Shown here in pieces: positions 42,401-51,712 of a DNA stretch of 64,000 bases. Made by a program: the position numbers and the translations under genes. The notes under the pieces were generated by a model that did no database searches, was not told the DNA's origin, and saw nothing but the letters and a program-made list of their open reading frames with translations. The stretch's first letter is position 1, and every line of letters starts with the position of its first letter. The DNA is taken from assembly GCA_023055355.1 (NCBI GenBank), contig JALJCS010000034.1:1750001-1814000 (forward strand). Reading direction: 5' to 3'. The stretch comes from Agelaius tricolor. Taxonomy: Eukaryota > Chordata > Aves > Passeriformes > Icteridae.

Positions 42401-43759
42401 AGAAATGTTCTAGGCAGGAGGGTGGTCTAGATGAAGAAGGCCTGGCTTTGAGAGCAACAGGAAGTTTTCATGATGTACCTCAAAATGACTAAACACACAA
42501 CACTGGAAGTGACACCTGTGTGCTAATCTTCTATTTCCTTCAGCTGCTGCACAGTTCACCGGGCTCATGTCAGCTGGTGGGGCTCCTTTCAAAACTTTCT
42601 TCCTTTTAACCTCCAGAATTAATTTATAACATCAGAGAATGGAGTGCTTTCTGTGTGGGGTAAGCTGTCCCTCAGCTATACCTGTGTGTGCAGTAGGAGC
42701 CAGGACAGGAGTTCTGTAGGAAGATTTTTTTTTTAAGGCAATTCAGTGAGGACTTGGGCTGCAGCCCCAAAGGCAGCTGTGCACTGAAGCTCGCAGAGGA
42801 AGCTCCAAGGGATGTCACAGCATGCCCCTCGGCTCCTGGGCTTTTCCCCCTCCTTCTTCTTCACCTTGTAGCAAAGCCTCCATTATTTGGCCTTGCTTCT
42901 GTCTATAAATGGAAGCAGTTGGCCATTATCCCAGTATAACACAGGATAGTCCTGTGCATCAGTTATGCAACTGGTAGCTTGATTACTTCATCAGAAGCCG
43001 GGGGAGGGCCAGGGGTGGTAGGAAAAGGCTTTTGCCATCAGCTCTGCTGGAGACAGCCAATAAGTGTGTGTGTCCCCCCAAAGGAAAGAAAGCAGGAGCT
43101 CAGTGACAGGGGTGGTGGGTGAAGGGTTTGGGAGCAGCTGAGGGATCCTTAGTGATTCCTTGACCCCAGCTTGGGGGAGACCAAGCCACTGCTGCAGCCC
43201 TGGCCCTTAGGGTGCTGCAGGGACCATGCTTGACCAGGTTGTAAAGTGCAAAGTGCAGTGGGAGATGGGACTGGGGGAGAAGTGGAAAGAGGAACAGGGA
43301 GAGAACTTTCAAGCCAATACAGATGTTAAAAGGAGAAAGAACCTAAACATTGGAGAGCTGCCTTTCAGCAGAGCCCTTCAGGGAGTATCTGTGAAAAGCA
43401 GAGATGTGGACAAATTGTATTTGTTATTTCCACGGGAGGGTCCTTGAAAACCCGACCTTCATGCAGAAAGGCTGATCCTTATTTCCCAAGCTACACTCCA
43501 GCATTGAACTTAACCCTTTCCCTGACTGGGTGGGCGTGGGTGCTGCAAGATCCCCTTTCTGTATGCCCAGATTACAAAGTGATGACAGAACTCAAACGCC
43601 CAGTGAGGCAGGTGAATCCCAACCTCACCCTGGCAGGCCTTACACAAAGGATGCTAAAGCGACACAGGTCCTTTCCATCAAGTTGGTGGTTTTGAATAAG
43701 TACCTGCCCTCTCTATTCATCGGTTAAAGAGGTTCTAGGGGCTCTTATCACCCGAGATA
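36441..43759. other. MAML3 intron, no gene seen
   Basis: Unique sequence with several homopolymer runs (poly-T near 37,200 and 40,240; poly-A near 37,540 and 39,130). A purine-rich patch lies at 41,760-41,970. No exon or mobile element is recognised. Confidence 0.5.
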
Positions 43760-44094
43760 GGGACCGGGCACGCAGTTTTCAAATTCAGCACCGAGAGCGG
43801 CGTGGTGCCGAGCCGGGCCCCCAGGGAGCGCTGCCGGTGAGGCCGGATTGCCCGGGCCGCCAGCCTGGGACAGCCAGCCTGGGGCTGGGCGAGGGCGGCT
43901 CGGAGAGTCCCGGGAATGCTTCTGAGGGCCCGGGACAGCCTGGGGCTGCGCGGGGGGGCACCGAGTTCCGGGAATGCTCCCGAGGGCCGGGAAGCGGCGG
44001 GCGCCGCTCGGCTCCGCCCGGGCAGGGCCGCGGGTCAGCAGCGCCGCCTGCCGGCAGCGCCGGGACCGCTCCGTCAGCCGGGCCCTCATCCCGT
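43760..44094. promoter_or_regulatory. Intronic CpG islet
   Basis: About 335 bp very rich in G+C and in CpG dinucleotides, in contrast to the CpG-poor intron around it. It contains a two-copy tandem duplication with a period of about 59 bp (CGGGAATGCT near 43,911 and 43,970). One copy has TTCCGGGAA (43,966-43,974), a STAT-type palindrome. It could be an alternative promoter or an unmethylated regulatory islet within MAML3. No TATA box or first exon is visible, so the function is inference. Confidence 0.55.
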
Positions 44095-44281
44095 CCTTCC
44101 CTTCCCTTCCCTTCCCTTCCCTTCCCTTCCCTTCCCTTCCCTTCCCTTCCCTTCCCTTCCCTTCCCTTCCCTTCCCTTCCCTTCCCTTCCCTTCCCTTCC
44201 CTTCCCTTCCCTTCCCTTCCCTTCCCTTCCCTTCCCTTCCCTTCCCTTCCCTTCCCTTCCCTTCCCTTCCCTTCCCTTCCT
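44095..44281 (+). repeat. (TTCCC)n pentanucleotide microsatellite, about 37 copies
   Basis: Pure TTCCC repeat of about 187 bp with no visible interruption. The opposite strand is GGGAA repeated, which gives a GGAA core every 5 bp and evenly spaced GGG runs. It starts directly at the edge of a CpG-rich islet and decays on the right into TTCACTTCCTT. The copy number in an assembly may be inaccurate. Confidence 0.95.
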
Positions 44282-44855
44282 TCACTTCCTTCCACCGGGA
44301 CACCTGCAGGATTTCCCTCCCGACCTTTCCTCGGTGCTTTTCCCAGCACTAAAGGGCAGCAAATTGGATTTAGAACACAAAGAGAGAATGGGGTGTGTGC
44401 AGGGAAGGCGTTTGCCCTGATTCCTTCCAGCCACACACACTGGTGCAGTGCTGCAGGATGGAAATCTTTTATAAAGACATAATGGAGTTAAATCCTGAGG
44501 TTCTGGAGAAGAATTAGTGCTGCCAGCTCCCAGTATTTGTTGCGTGCACCTAACACCTTGGCTCCTCAATCCAGGGGGCTATGGTAAATTGCTATGTTAA
44601 ATGAAGAGAGGGAAACAGAAAGGAAGAGAACATATACTTGTCTCTCTTGAAGGGAGAAAAAGTTTAGAAAAACATTACTCTGAAGCAGGAAAAAAACTTA
44701 GCTCACAACTTCATTATTTCACTAGTAATTAATTATAAAAGTGCTCCTGCTTTACTTGAGGGGCTTTGAATTCCAGGAGAAAAGGGGAACCTATTCCCTC
44801 TGGGGAGCAGTCCAAGGCTCCGTCTTTCTCCAAGCTCCAGGCTTCACGCACAGCC
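44282..44855. other. MAML3 intron between two arrays
   Basis: About 570 bp of unique sequence separating the TTCCC array from the acceptor minisatellite. Nothing recognised. Confidence 0.5.
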
Positions 44856-45675
44856 TCTGTGCCCCCTCAGCCTGGTGAGGTGCATTCCCGGCCTGTGGAG
44901 CAGGCAGTAACAAGGCATTCCTGTCTCTCTGCACAGGAGCACCAGGTGGGATGCACTGTGCCCCCTCAGCCTGGTGAGCTGCATTCCCTGCCTGTGGAGC
45001 AGGCAGTAACAAGGCATTCCTGTCTCTGTGCACAGGAGCACCAGGTGGGATGCACTGTGCCTCTGTGCCCCCTCAGCCTGGTGAGGTGCATTCCCTGCCT
45101 GTGGAGCAGGCAGTAACAAGGCATTCCTGTCTCTGTGCACAGGAGCACCAGGTGGGATGCACTGTGCCTCTGTGCCCCCTCAGCCTGGTGAGCTGCATTC
45201 CCTGCCTGTGAAGCAGGCAGTAACAAGGCATTCCTGTCTCTCTGCACAGGAGCACCAGGTGGGATGCTCTGTGCCCCCTCAGCCTGGTGAGGTGCATTCC
45301 CTGCCTGTGAAGCAGGCAGTAACCAGGCATTCCTGTCTCTCTGCACAGGAGCACCAGGTGGGATGCACTGTGCCTCTGTGCCCCCTCAGCCTGGTGAGGT
45401 GCATTCCCTGCCTGTGGAGCAGGCAGTAACAAGGCATTCCTGTCTCTGTGCACAGGAGCACCAGGTGGGATGCACTGTGCCTCTGTGCCCCCTCAGCCTG
45501 GTGAGCTGCATTCCCTGCCTGTGAAGCAGGCAGTAACAAGGCATTCCTGTCTCTCTGCACAGGAGCACCAGGTGGGATGCTCTGTGCCCCCTCAGCCTGG
45601 TGAGGTGCATTCCCTGCCTGTGAAGCAGGCAGTAACAAGGCATTCCTGTCTCTCTGCACAGGAGCACCAGGTGGG
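44856..45675 (+). repeat. Minisatellite carrying eight copies of the MAML3 exon splice acceptor
   Basis: Tandem array of 99-bp and 107-bp units; the longer form has an 8-bp insertion related to TGCCTCTG. Exon-start equivalents (GAGCACCAGGTGGG) sit at 44,937, 45,036, 45,143, 45,250, 45,349, 45,456, 45,563 and 45,662, giving spacings 99-107-107-99-107-107-99. Each unit holds CAGTAAC (branch-point-like), a CT-rich tract, CACAG, the exon start, a CAG/GTGGG donor-like junction and a CTGGTGAG motif. The last copy is the real exon start at 45,662. The 313-bp blocks 45,036-45,348 and 45,349-45,661 differ at one base that I can see (45,324), which indicates recent duplication. Confidence 0.95.
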
Positions 45676-45898
45676 CCTGTCACGGCCCGCAGGGCCCATG
45701 CCGCCGTCTGTCCCGGCAGGCTCCAGCAGCATGGCCACAGGCACCAGCTCCGGGGGACACTTCCTGGGCAGCCAGCCCCAGGCAGCCATCATGAAGCAGA
45801 TGCTGATGGAGCAGAGGGCGCAGCTCCACGTGATGGAGCAGCAGAAACAGCAGTTTCTCCGGGAGCAGAGGCAGCAGCAGCAGATCCTAGCGGAGCAG
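45662..45898 (+). CDS. MAML3: MAML3 coding exon (first in window), Gln-rich segment
   Basis: Coding exon of a mastermind-like transcriptional co-activator. These nuclear proteins bind the Notch intracellular domain/CSL complex and recruit p300. It is 237 nt (79 codons, phase 0 at both ends), starting after a CTCTGCACAG acceptor and ending before GTACAG. The peptide opens with EHQVGLSRPAG, has a Ser/Gly/Pro-rich linker, then the hallmark AAIMKQMLMEQRAQ and a Gln-rich helix ending QQILAEQ. From memory, that block fits MAML3 better than MAML1 or MAML2. It joins in frame to the next exon at 47,614. The acceptor is the last of eight near-identical copies in a tandem array, so the exact 5' boundary could vary. 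Two further AGs lie just inside the exon (near 45,691 and 45,720). The N-terminal Notch-binding exon and the large second exon are outside the window. Confidence 0.85.
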
Positions 45899-47613
45899 GT
45901 ACAGTATCCATCTGTCTCCAGTGCATCTGGGATGGGCATGAGCACTGCAGGCAGTGCAGCACCAGCCCTTCCTTCTAGATTTGGGAATTCTCTCTCTGTG
46001 GGTCCTGTCAGGGTATTTCAGCAATGGTCGTCAAAGAGGCAGCAATCAGTCCTACCATTAGCTTGGCAAATATTACCCGTGTTTCCAATGGTGCACTTAA
46101 TAGTCACGTTGGATTTTAGGCACTGGAAAAGTTAGCTCTTGACCTGGTGTCTAATGGTGCATTTAGTCCAGCAGAAGCAGACTCAGCTGCAGGTACAGTC
46201 ACAGGTCCTCTCCCCTAGCTCTGATTGTGGTTTTACATTTTAAAGTTGCAGCTCCCTATTGTTATTTAGATAATGCTCTGGTAGGTCAGCAGTTCCTTTA
46301 AGCTCCTCTTCTCCTCTCTTGCTAAGGAAAAACAGCTTAAGTCCCTCTGCTTAAATTTGTGTTAGAACACATGCATGCCATGTAACCACAGAAATCCCCC
46401 CTTTCTCTTGCTGCCCCTGAGAAACAGAAAAAGTTACTCTCAGTGAACAGGAAGGATGCTCCTAGAAATATTTAGGATAAAGAAGCCTGAGCTGATTCAA
46501 GCGTGAACAAGTCCCTGAGAGTGAGGATGCAGTAATGCATCCCATGGATTGGGCCAATTCACATGCATAAAGCCAAGAGCCAGTAAGAGCCAAGAGCCAC
46601 TTGGATGCTGAAGGCAAGCCTAAAAGTGTTAAAAGGCCACCAAGCTGAGGCTTCAGGTGTGTTGACACACCTTTCAGAGATGAAAAACAGTAAAGTCACA
46701 TTCCTCAGGCTCCCAGCTTTGGGGTAGTTTGTGCCTAACAAGAGTCCCTCTTTCTTTTTGAGAGTGTGTAACACATAGTTATGAATGCAGTGATTAGTAC
46801 TTCCTTCTTTCCTATCTCTGCCATTCTCCTACCTTTGTTACACATCATTGGTTTTGGACACAATATTTGTACAGCTGCAGGTGATGCTCCCAGACATGCC
46901 CTTTCAGCCCTTAGCTGAGTACACTGTGGCATCTGAAAGCTCTGTTTTTATAACCAGCCCTTGATTCTGTTTTAAAATATTCACAAGTATTCATAGAAAA
47001 CAACCACAGAGGATCAACGTGGTCTGGATCAAGGGAGCATTTTGCAGTCACCACTCCCCAAATATCATTCAGTGAAGCACAAGAGGAAATGTGCCTTAGT
47101 AATCCATATTTCTGTTTTGGCTCAGGAATGCTCCAAGGCTGCAGTGCTTGGGTCAGGATGCAGTAATCCTCGCAGCTGAGTGTTATAAGTGCAGACCTGG
47201 AGCAAAGTCTTGCACCAGGAGCATAAACCTCTGGACCTTGGCAGGACTGAGGGAAAGAAAGTGTGTTTGTGGCTACAGCTGCCCTTAGACCTAGATGGGC
47301 AAAGTTAGTCCACATCCCTCCCTCTTCTTTCTGCCTGAAGACAGTTCAGCTCATGCTGTAGAGGTCAGGGAGAAATGGCTGTAAGCAAGGAGTGATGATG
47401 ATGTTGGCCTCAGCGCATGTTCCTTTTTGAGCCACAAAGAGTCTGAGTGCTGAGCAGCCCAAGTGCTCTGAGGAGGACTCTCCAGATGACTCTGCCTGTC
47501 TCTCCAGAACACCTCACCAAATAACCACTGCAGGTTCTGCAGTTTTGCCACCAGCCTGTTAATGAATTAATCATCTCTTTCTCTTCTGCTTTCTTTCTGT
47601 CCTTCATTTTCAG
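45899..47613 (+). other. MAML3: MAML3 intron, 1,715 bp
   Basis: Bounded by the GTACAG donor and TTTTCAG acceptor that keep the mastermind frame. I see no gene, repeat array or recognisable transposon inside. The open frame running from the preceding exon to about 46,135 is intron read-through without family resemblance. Confidence 0.75.
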
Positions 47614-47701
47614 CAGATGCAGCAGCAGCCACATTTGCCTCGGCAGCATCTGCATCAACAGCGAAGCCCATATCCGGTGCAACAGGTCAACCAATTCCAA
47701 G
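47614..47701 (+). CDS. MAML3: MAML3 internal coding exon, 88 nt
   Basis: Short internal exon between a CCTTCATTTTCAG acceptor and a GTAAAA donor. It continues the reading frame of the preceding exon and encodes QMQQQ, then PHLPRQHLHQQ, then PYPVQQVNQFQ, ending in phase 1. The PYPVQQVNQFQ stretch matches my memory of mammalian MAML3, where it directly precedes the GSPQD start of the last exon, as it does here. The acceptor is a NAGNAG type (CAGCAG at 47,611-47,616), so one Gln may be optional. The role is inferred to be a flexible Gln-rich linker; no catalytic motif is expected in this family. Confidence 0.85.
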
Positions 47702-50700
47702 GTAAAAATCCAATTGTTTTTCCAGTTTTGGAGTCAATGCCCTAAAGGTAGCAAATGTGTGAAAGCTTGTGCAGTTTGTGACTACTTGGTTTAAAGCAGT
47801 GTACCAAAAGAGGAATACAGGCTGTTGCACACACCACATATTTTACCAAAGACAAATGCCCAAGTTTGCCTATTCAGTTAAGTTTGTATTTTCCTTTCTG
47901 CTCTCTTCAGTGAAAACTGCTTGCTTTTTCTTTTTTTTTTCCCTTTTTTTTCTCCTTTTTTTAAATGACATTTGTTTTGCCTCTTTAACATCCAGATGTC
48001 ATCACTTCATTCATAGATTTATCTTGTTGACCTCTACTCTTATGAGTTTTTTTTTTCTGCTAGCATTTCTGACTGTATCTTGGTTTTGCCCTTCCTTCAT
48101 TCCCCACTTTATCTAATTGGATGAGCAGAGAATTTAAGAGAGGTCATCCTTATCTAGAGAAGGGACTGATAAATGTCAGGTGTGGGAAACACAGTAAAAT
48201 ATGTGAGATGTAAATAGAGGTTTTTTTAATGATCTCAAAAAAAGCACAAATATTATTTTGATGTGCTTCCAGGTACTGAAGAATGTAAGTGCACTCATTT
48301 TGGCTTAGGAAAAGAAGTTAACTCTGAGCTTTTTTAGGTGAAAAGCATCAGCTGAAGTCTTCACTAACCATGATTTCTATATAGACATTAAATGAACACA
48401 CACTTGTGCTGCATATTCATGATAATACCATATAGATGCAGCAGAAAACAAGGGAGGCAGTTCTGGACATTCCACAGTGCCATCCTGGTTCCCAGGATGT
48501 GAACAGGCAGCCACATCTTCTGCTGGCATATATCAGGGGGGCTTCTTCTAATCACCTCCTCATTTTTATCTTTGGCACCATAAGTTCTGTATGGAATTAC
48601 TTTTTCCCCCAATAATTCATTTCCAAAATCAAGAGGTGTGTGTGCACAGCCATGCACTGAGATGCACGCATACAATCTCTCTGCATTCATGCTTCTTTGA
48701 AACACTGCCTTGGTATGTATTATTTAAAATAAAGAGAGAAGAGTTTAGGCTAATCTGACAGAGCAATGAATTCATTTTCATAAATGAACTAATTTAAATA
48801 GTTCACCTTTTTAGTCACATGAATGTAATCCAGTGCAGTAGGTTATGTGTAAATGAGACCAGAAGGTGGCCTAAAACCTTGAAATCTGTTGCATCTCTCT
48901 TTTAACTACTCCTTGTCTGATCTCCTGTCACTTATGCCACGTACAGTAGTTAACAAAAGTAGTATGTGAGCTACTTGCTGTTAGTGACTCTTTTGGAGGT
49001 TTTCACCTGCCATTCTCAATTAAAAAATAGCTAAAGATGCATTAAGATTTTAACATTATCTGTTTCTTAAGCACTTGCTCGAGTCATCATAAAAAGACTG
49101 TTTCTAATCATGAAAGGAGCTGATCTAAGTTAAGAAAAATCAAGGGAACCCCAGTGCCAATCATTAAGAAAGCAGTGTTATAGTAGAGGTGGCCTTTGAG
49201 TCCTGGAAAAATGCATGTATTGTACTTGAATATCTGTATATAGGCTTTGTCCCGGGACATCCTGGTTGTCCTTGATGGGCTGCAGCTGCCATGTCCTTCA
49301 TTGGGCTGCAGCTGTGACCATTGAAGATGACTGGGATAAAAGGGGGTGGGCTGGCCAGTCAGGGAGAGCCTTGGAGGAGTCCTGATCTGAGAGAGAGCAA
49401 CATGCAGAAGAAGGAGTCTGTGCTGTGGAGATCTGCAGCCATAAGAACACACCAAGGAGGTATGGGACTTTAGAGATCTGATAACAGCAGTATGGGACTC
49501 CAGAAATTGAACAACAACACAGTGTGATGGCACGAATAAAGTAAAAGCTGCCACTACATGTGGCCTGTTCCAGTGAGATCCAGATGGTCTCACTTCATGC
49601 TACAAAATGTTTCATTTCCAGCTGTGTGCTGGAGCTCAAAGCATCCACCAGAAGCTTGTGGTGCTGCAGAAAATGGAGTTGTAGCCAACCTCTGCCTTAG
49701 ATAATAGAATTACACGTATAGAAATGGTCCTTCCTTTATCCAGCTGTTTCTCATGGAAACCAAGCCACCATCAATAACAGGGACCAGTGCTCTCCTCTCC
49801 CCACGGATGTTCAGGGATGTTGTCTGCCACTGAGGGCCAACAAATAGGAGCAGGTTTAAGAACATTGAGATTCTGTTGTACGGTTCTGAACTCTTAAGCA
49901 ATGATTTTATATTTACTCCTGGCATTTAATAACACTTGAGCCTGGAACAGTGGTATGCCTCATAGACTCTGAGCTTCACCTGCCGAGTGTTGTATTTAGT
50001 CAGTGACTCAAATCTGCAGAATCTGACTATTTAGTTAGTGACTCTGACCGGTGTATTAGGTAGTGACTCAAATCCACAATGAACCCATGGCATAATCTGA
50101 GCTCCAGGTAACTGTCTTTATTTAAAGGTAGTAAATATAGAAGCATATTGGCTTCCCGGAAATCAATAGCTCTCCCCTACCCCTGAAAGTAAGACACAAG
50201 CATGGTTAAGTTATCTGTCACAGTGTGGAATTTAACAAGGCTAGGATTTTCTGGTTTCCCATCACTGGCCTAAGGTGAAGTAAAATGTGCTTATAGTATT
50301 GATTCACTAATACACTCTCCCTGCTTTAAATGTCCACAAAAACCCGATTTTTCTTCTTTCCATAGAATTAATCAGTAGCTATGCTATAGAAAATCCATTC
50401 ATTAATGCCTCCTGAGCTATTAAAAAAATTGATTGGCCTTCTGAGACTGACATTTCCATTTTCAAGGCTTACTTTTGAAAGACAATGGAGATATTTAAAG
50501 GAAAGCTTCAAATGATAAACTGAAGTTCGGCTGCTTTGCTGCTAACAAAGAAGACCAGTGTAAGTTTTTCTGTTTGCTTACTAGAAGCTGAATTAGGTGA
50601 AGCTGAAGAAGATAAGTGCTGCTCAGGATGCTCCTACAGATTGTCTCTTATGCAAAAGTGTGTTAATGAAGATTTGCAGGTTTGTGGGCTTTTTCTTACC

Positions 50701-50720
50701 TTCCTCCCTTTTTGGTGCAG
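47702..50720 (+). other. MAML3: MAML3 last intron, 3,019 bp
   Basis: Bounded by a GTAAAA donor and a TTTGGTGCAG acceptor. It contains T-rich runs near 47,930-48,055, an LTR-like insertion (49,235-49,604) and a small three-copy repeat carrying TGACTCA motifs (49,993-50,075). No coding exon is recognised; the open frame that begins at 50,536 upstream of the acceptor is intronic. Confidence 0.75.
49235..49604 (+). mobile_element. LTR-like element (putative solo LTR)
   Basis: About 370 bp with LTR-like architecture: GGGATAAAAGGGG (TATA-like, about 49,334) and AATAAA at 49,535-49,540, about 200 bp apart, followed by sequence ending CATGCTACA. The 5' part has two copies of a GGGCTGCAGCTG-containing segment (about 49,277 and 49,304). 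It resembles avian ERVL-type LTRs that I recall. I found no clean target duplication, so the edges, especially the left one, are approximate and the element may be truncated. Confidence 0.5.
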
Positions 50721-51712
50721 GTTCACCCCAGGATATAGTGGCTGTGAGGAACCAGGTAGCACTGCAGAGCATGAGAACATCGCGAATGATGGCCCAGAAC
50801 GCGAGCATGATGGCCATGGGTCCCTCCCAGAACTCGAGCACGCTGCTCAGCACTGCAGGCCAGCCAGATATGGGCATGACTCCTTACAGCAATGCCTCCT
50901 CCAGCCAGCCAGGAATGTACAGCATCAGCACGGGCATCAGCCAAATGTTGCAGCACCCAAACCAAAGTGGCATGAACCTGGCACAGAGCACGGGCCAGGG
51001 AACAAGGCAGCCTGCCTCCGGACAAGCAGTGGGAATGGTTGGCAATTTTGGTCAGAACATGCTGGTAAACTCTGCTCTTCCCCAGCATCAGCAGCAGATG
51101 AAAGGACCTGTGGGCCAGGTCTTGCCAAGGCCACAAGCGCCACGACTTCAAAACCTGATGGGGACTGTCCCTCAGGGAACACCAAACTGGCAGCAGCGAG
51201 GCCTGCCAGGCATACCTGGAAGGACTAGTGGCGAAATGGGGCCCTTCAACAACGGCACCACCTACGCCGTGCCAGCTGGGCAGCCCCGGCTGTCCAAGCA
51301 GCACTTCCCCCAGGGCCTCAGTCAGACAGCTGTGGACACGGCTGGCACGGCGAGAGCCGTCAACCCAGCGCTGGGCAGGCAGCTGCTGCAGCCACTGCCT
51401 GGGCAACAGGCAGGCGGCCAGGCCAGGCCCGTGGTGATGCCAGCAATGGGCCAAGGGGTCCCTGCCATGGCGGGCTTCAGTCAGCCCCCAACGCAGCAAA
51501 TGCCAGGTGGCACCTTTGCTCAGAGCAGCCAAGGCCAGGCCTATGAGAGGAATCCCACTCAGGACATTTCTTACAACTACAGTAATGGAGGAGCAGGGGG
51601 GTCGTTCTCCAGTTTAGCAGAGGGCACAGACCTTGTGGACTCCATTATTAAAAGCGGACCAGGGGATGAGTGGATTCAAGAACTGGATGAGTTGTTTGGA
51701 AACCCCCAGTGA
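50721..51712 (+). CDS. MAML3: MAML3 terminal coding exon with C-terminal acidic motif
   Basis: Last coding exon: acceptor TTTGGTGCAG, 992 nt, stop TGA at 51,710-51,712. It encodes 329 residues after the split glycine codon. It begins GSPQDIVAVRNQ and includes QSMRTSRMMAQN, MLQHPNQSGMN, a PRPQAPRLQ segment and KQHFPQGLSQ. It ends with the acidic amphipathic motif DEWIQELDELFGNPQ, preceded by DLVDSIIKSGPG. The Gln/Met/Pro/Ser-rich low-complexity composition is typical of mastermind C-terminal transactivation regions. By family knowledge, this part acts in the nucleus as a transactivation region downstream of the Notch complex. The segment order matches what I remember of vertebrate MAML3; MAML2 is the main alternative but has a different C-terminus. 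The frame is intact. Confidence 0.9.

Noticed and set aside
43785..44482. Open frames of 116-188 codons with LPFPS or GREGK repeats
   Set aside because: Direct translations of the TTCCC microsatellite and the adjacent CpG islet; no homology and no splice context.
44937..45661. CRISPR-like regularly spaced repeat
   Set aside because: Vertebrate context. Units are contiguous tandem repeats without unique spacers.
44766..45683. Series of open frames on both strands across the acceptor minisatellite
   Set aside because: Repeat-driven. Only the last 99-bp unit is in frame with a real exon, and it is discussed as an alternative acceptor, not as a separate gene.
50723..51532. 269-codon minus-strand open frame and 230-codon + frame overlapping the terminal MAML3 exon
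   Set aside because: Shadow frames of the mastermind coding exon, which has the family motifs in the true frame.
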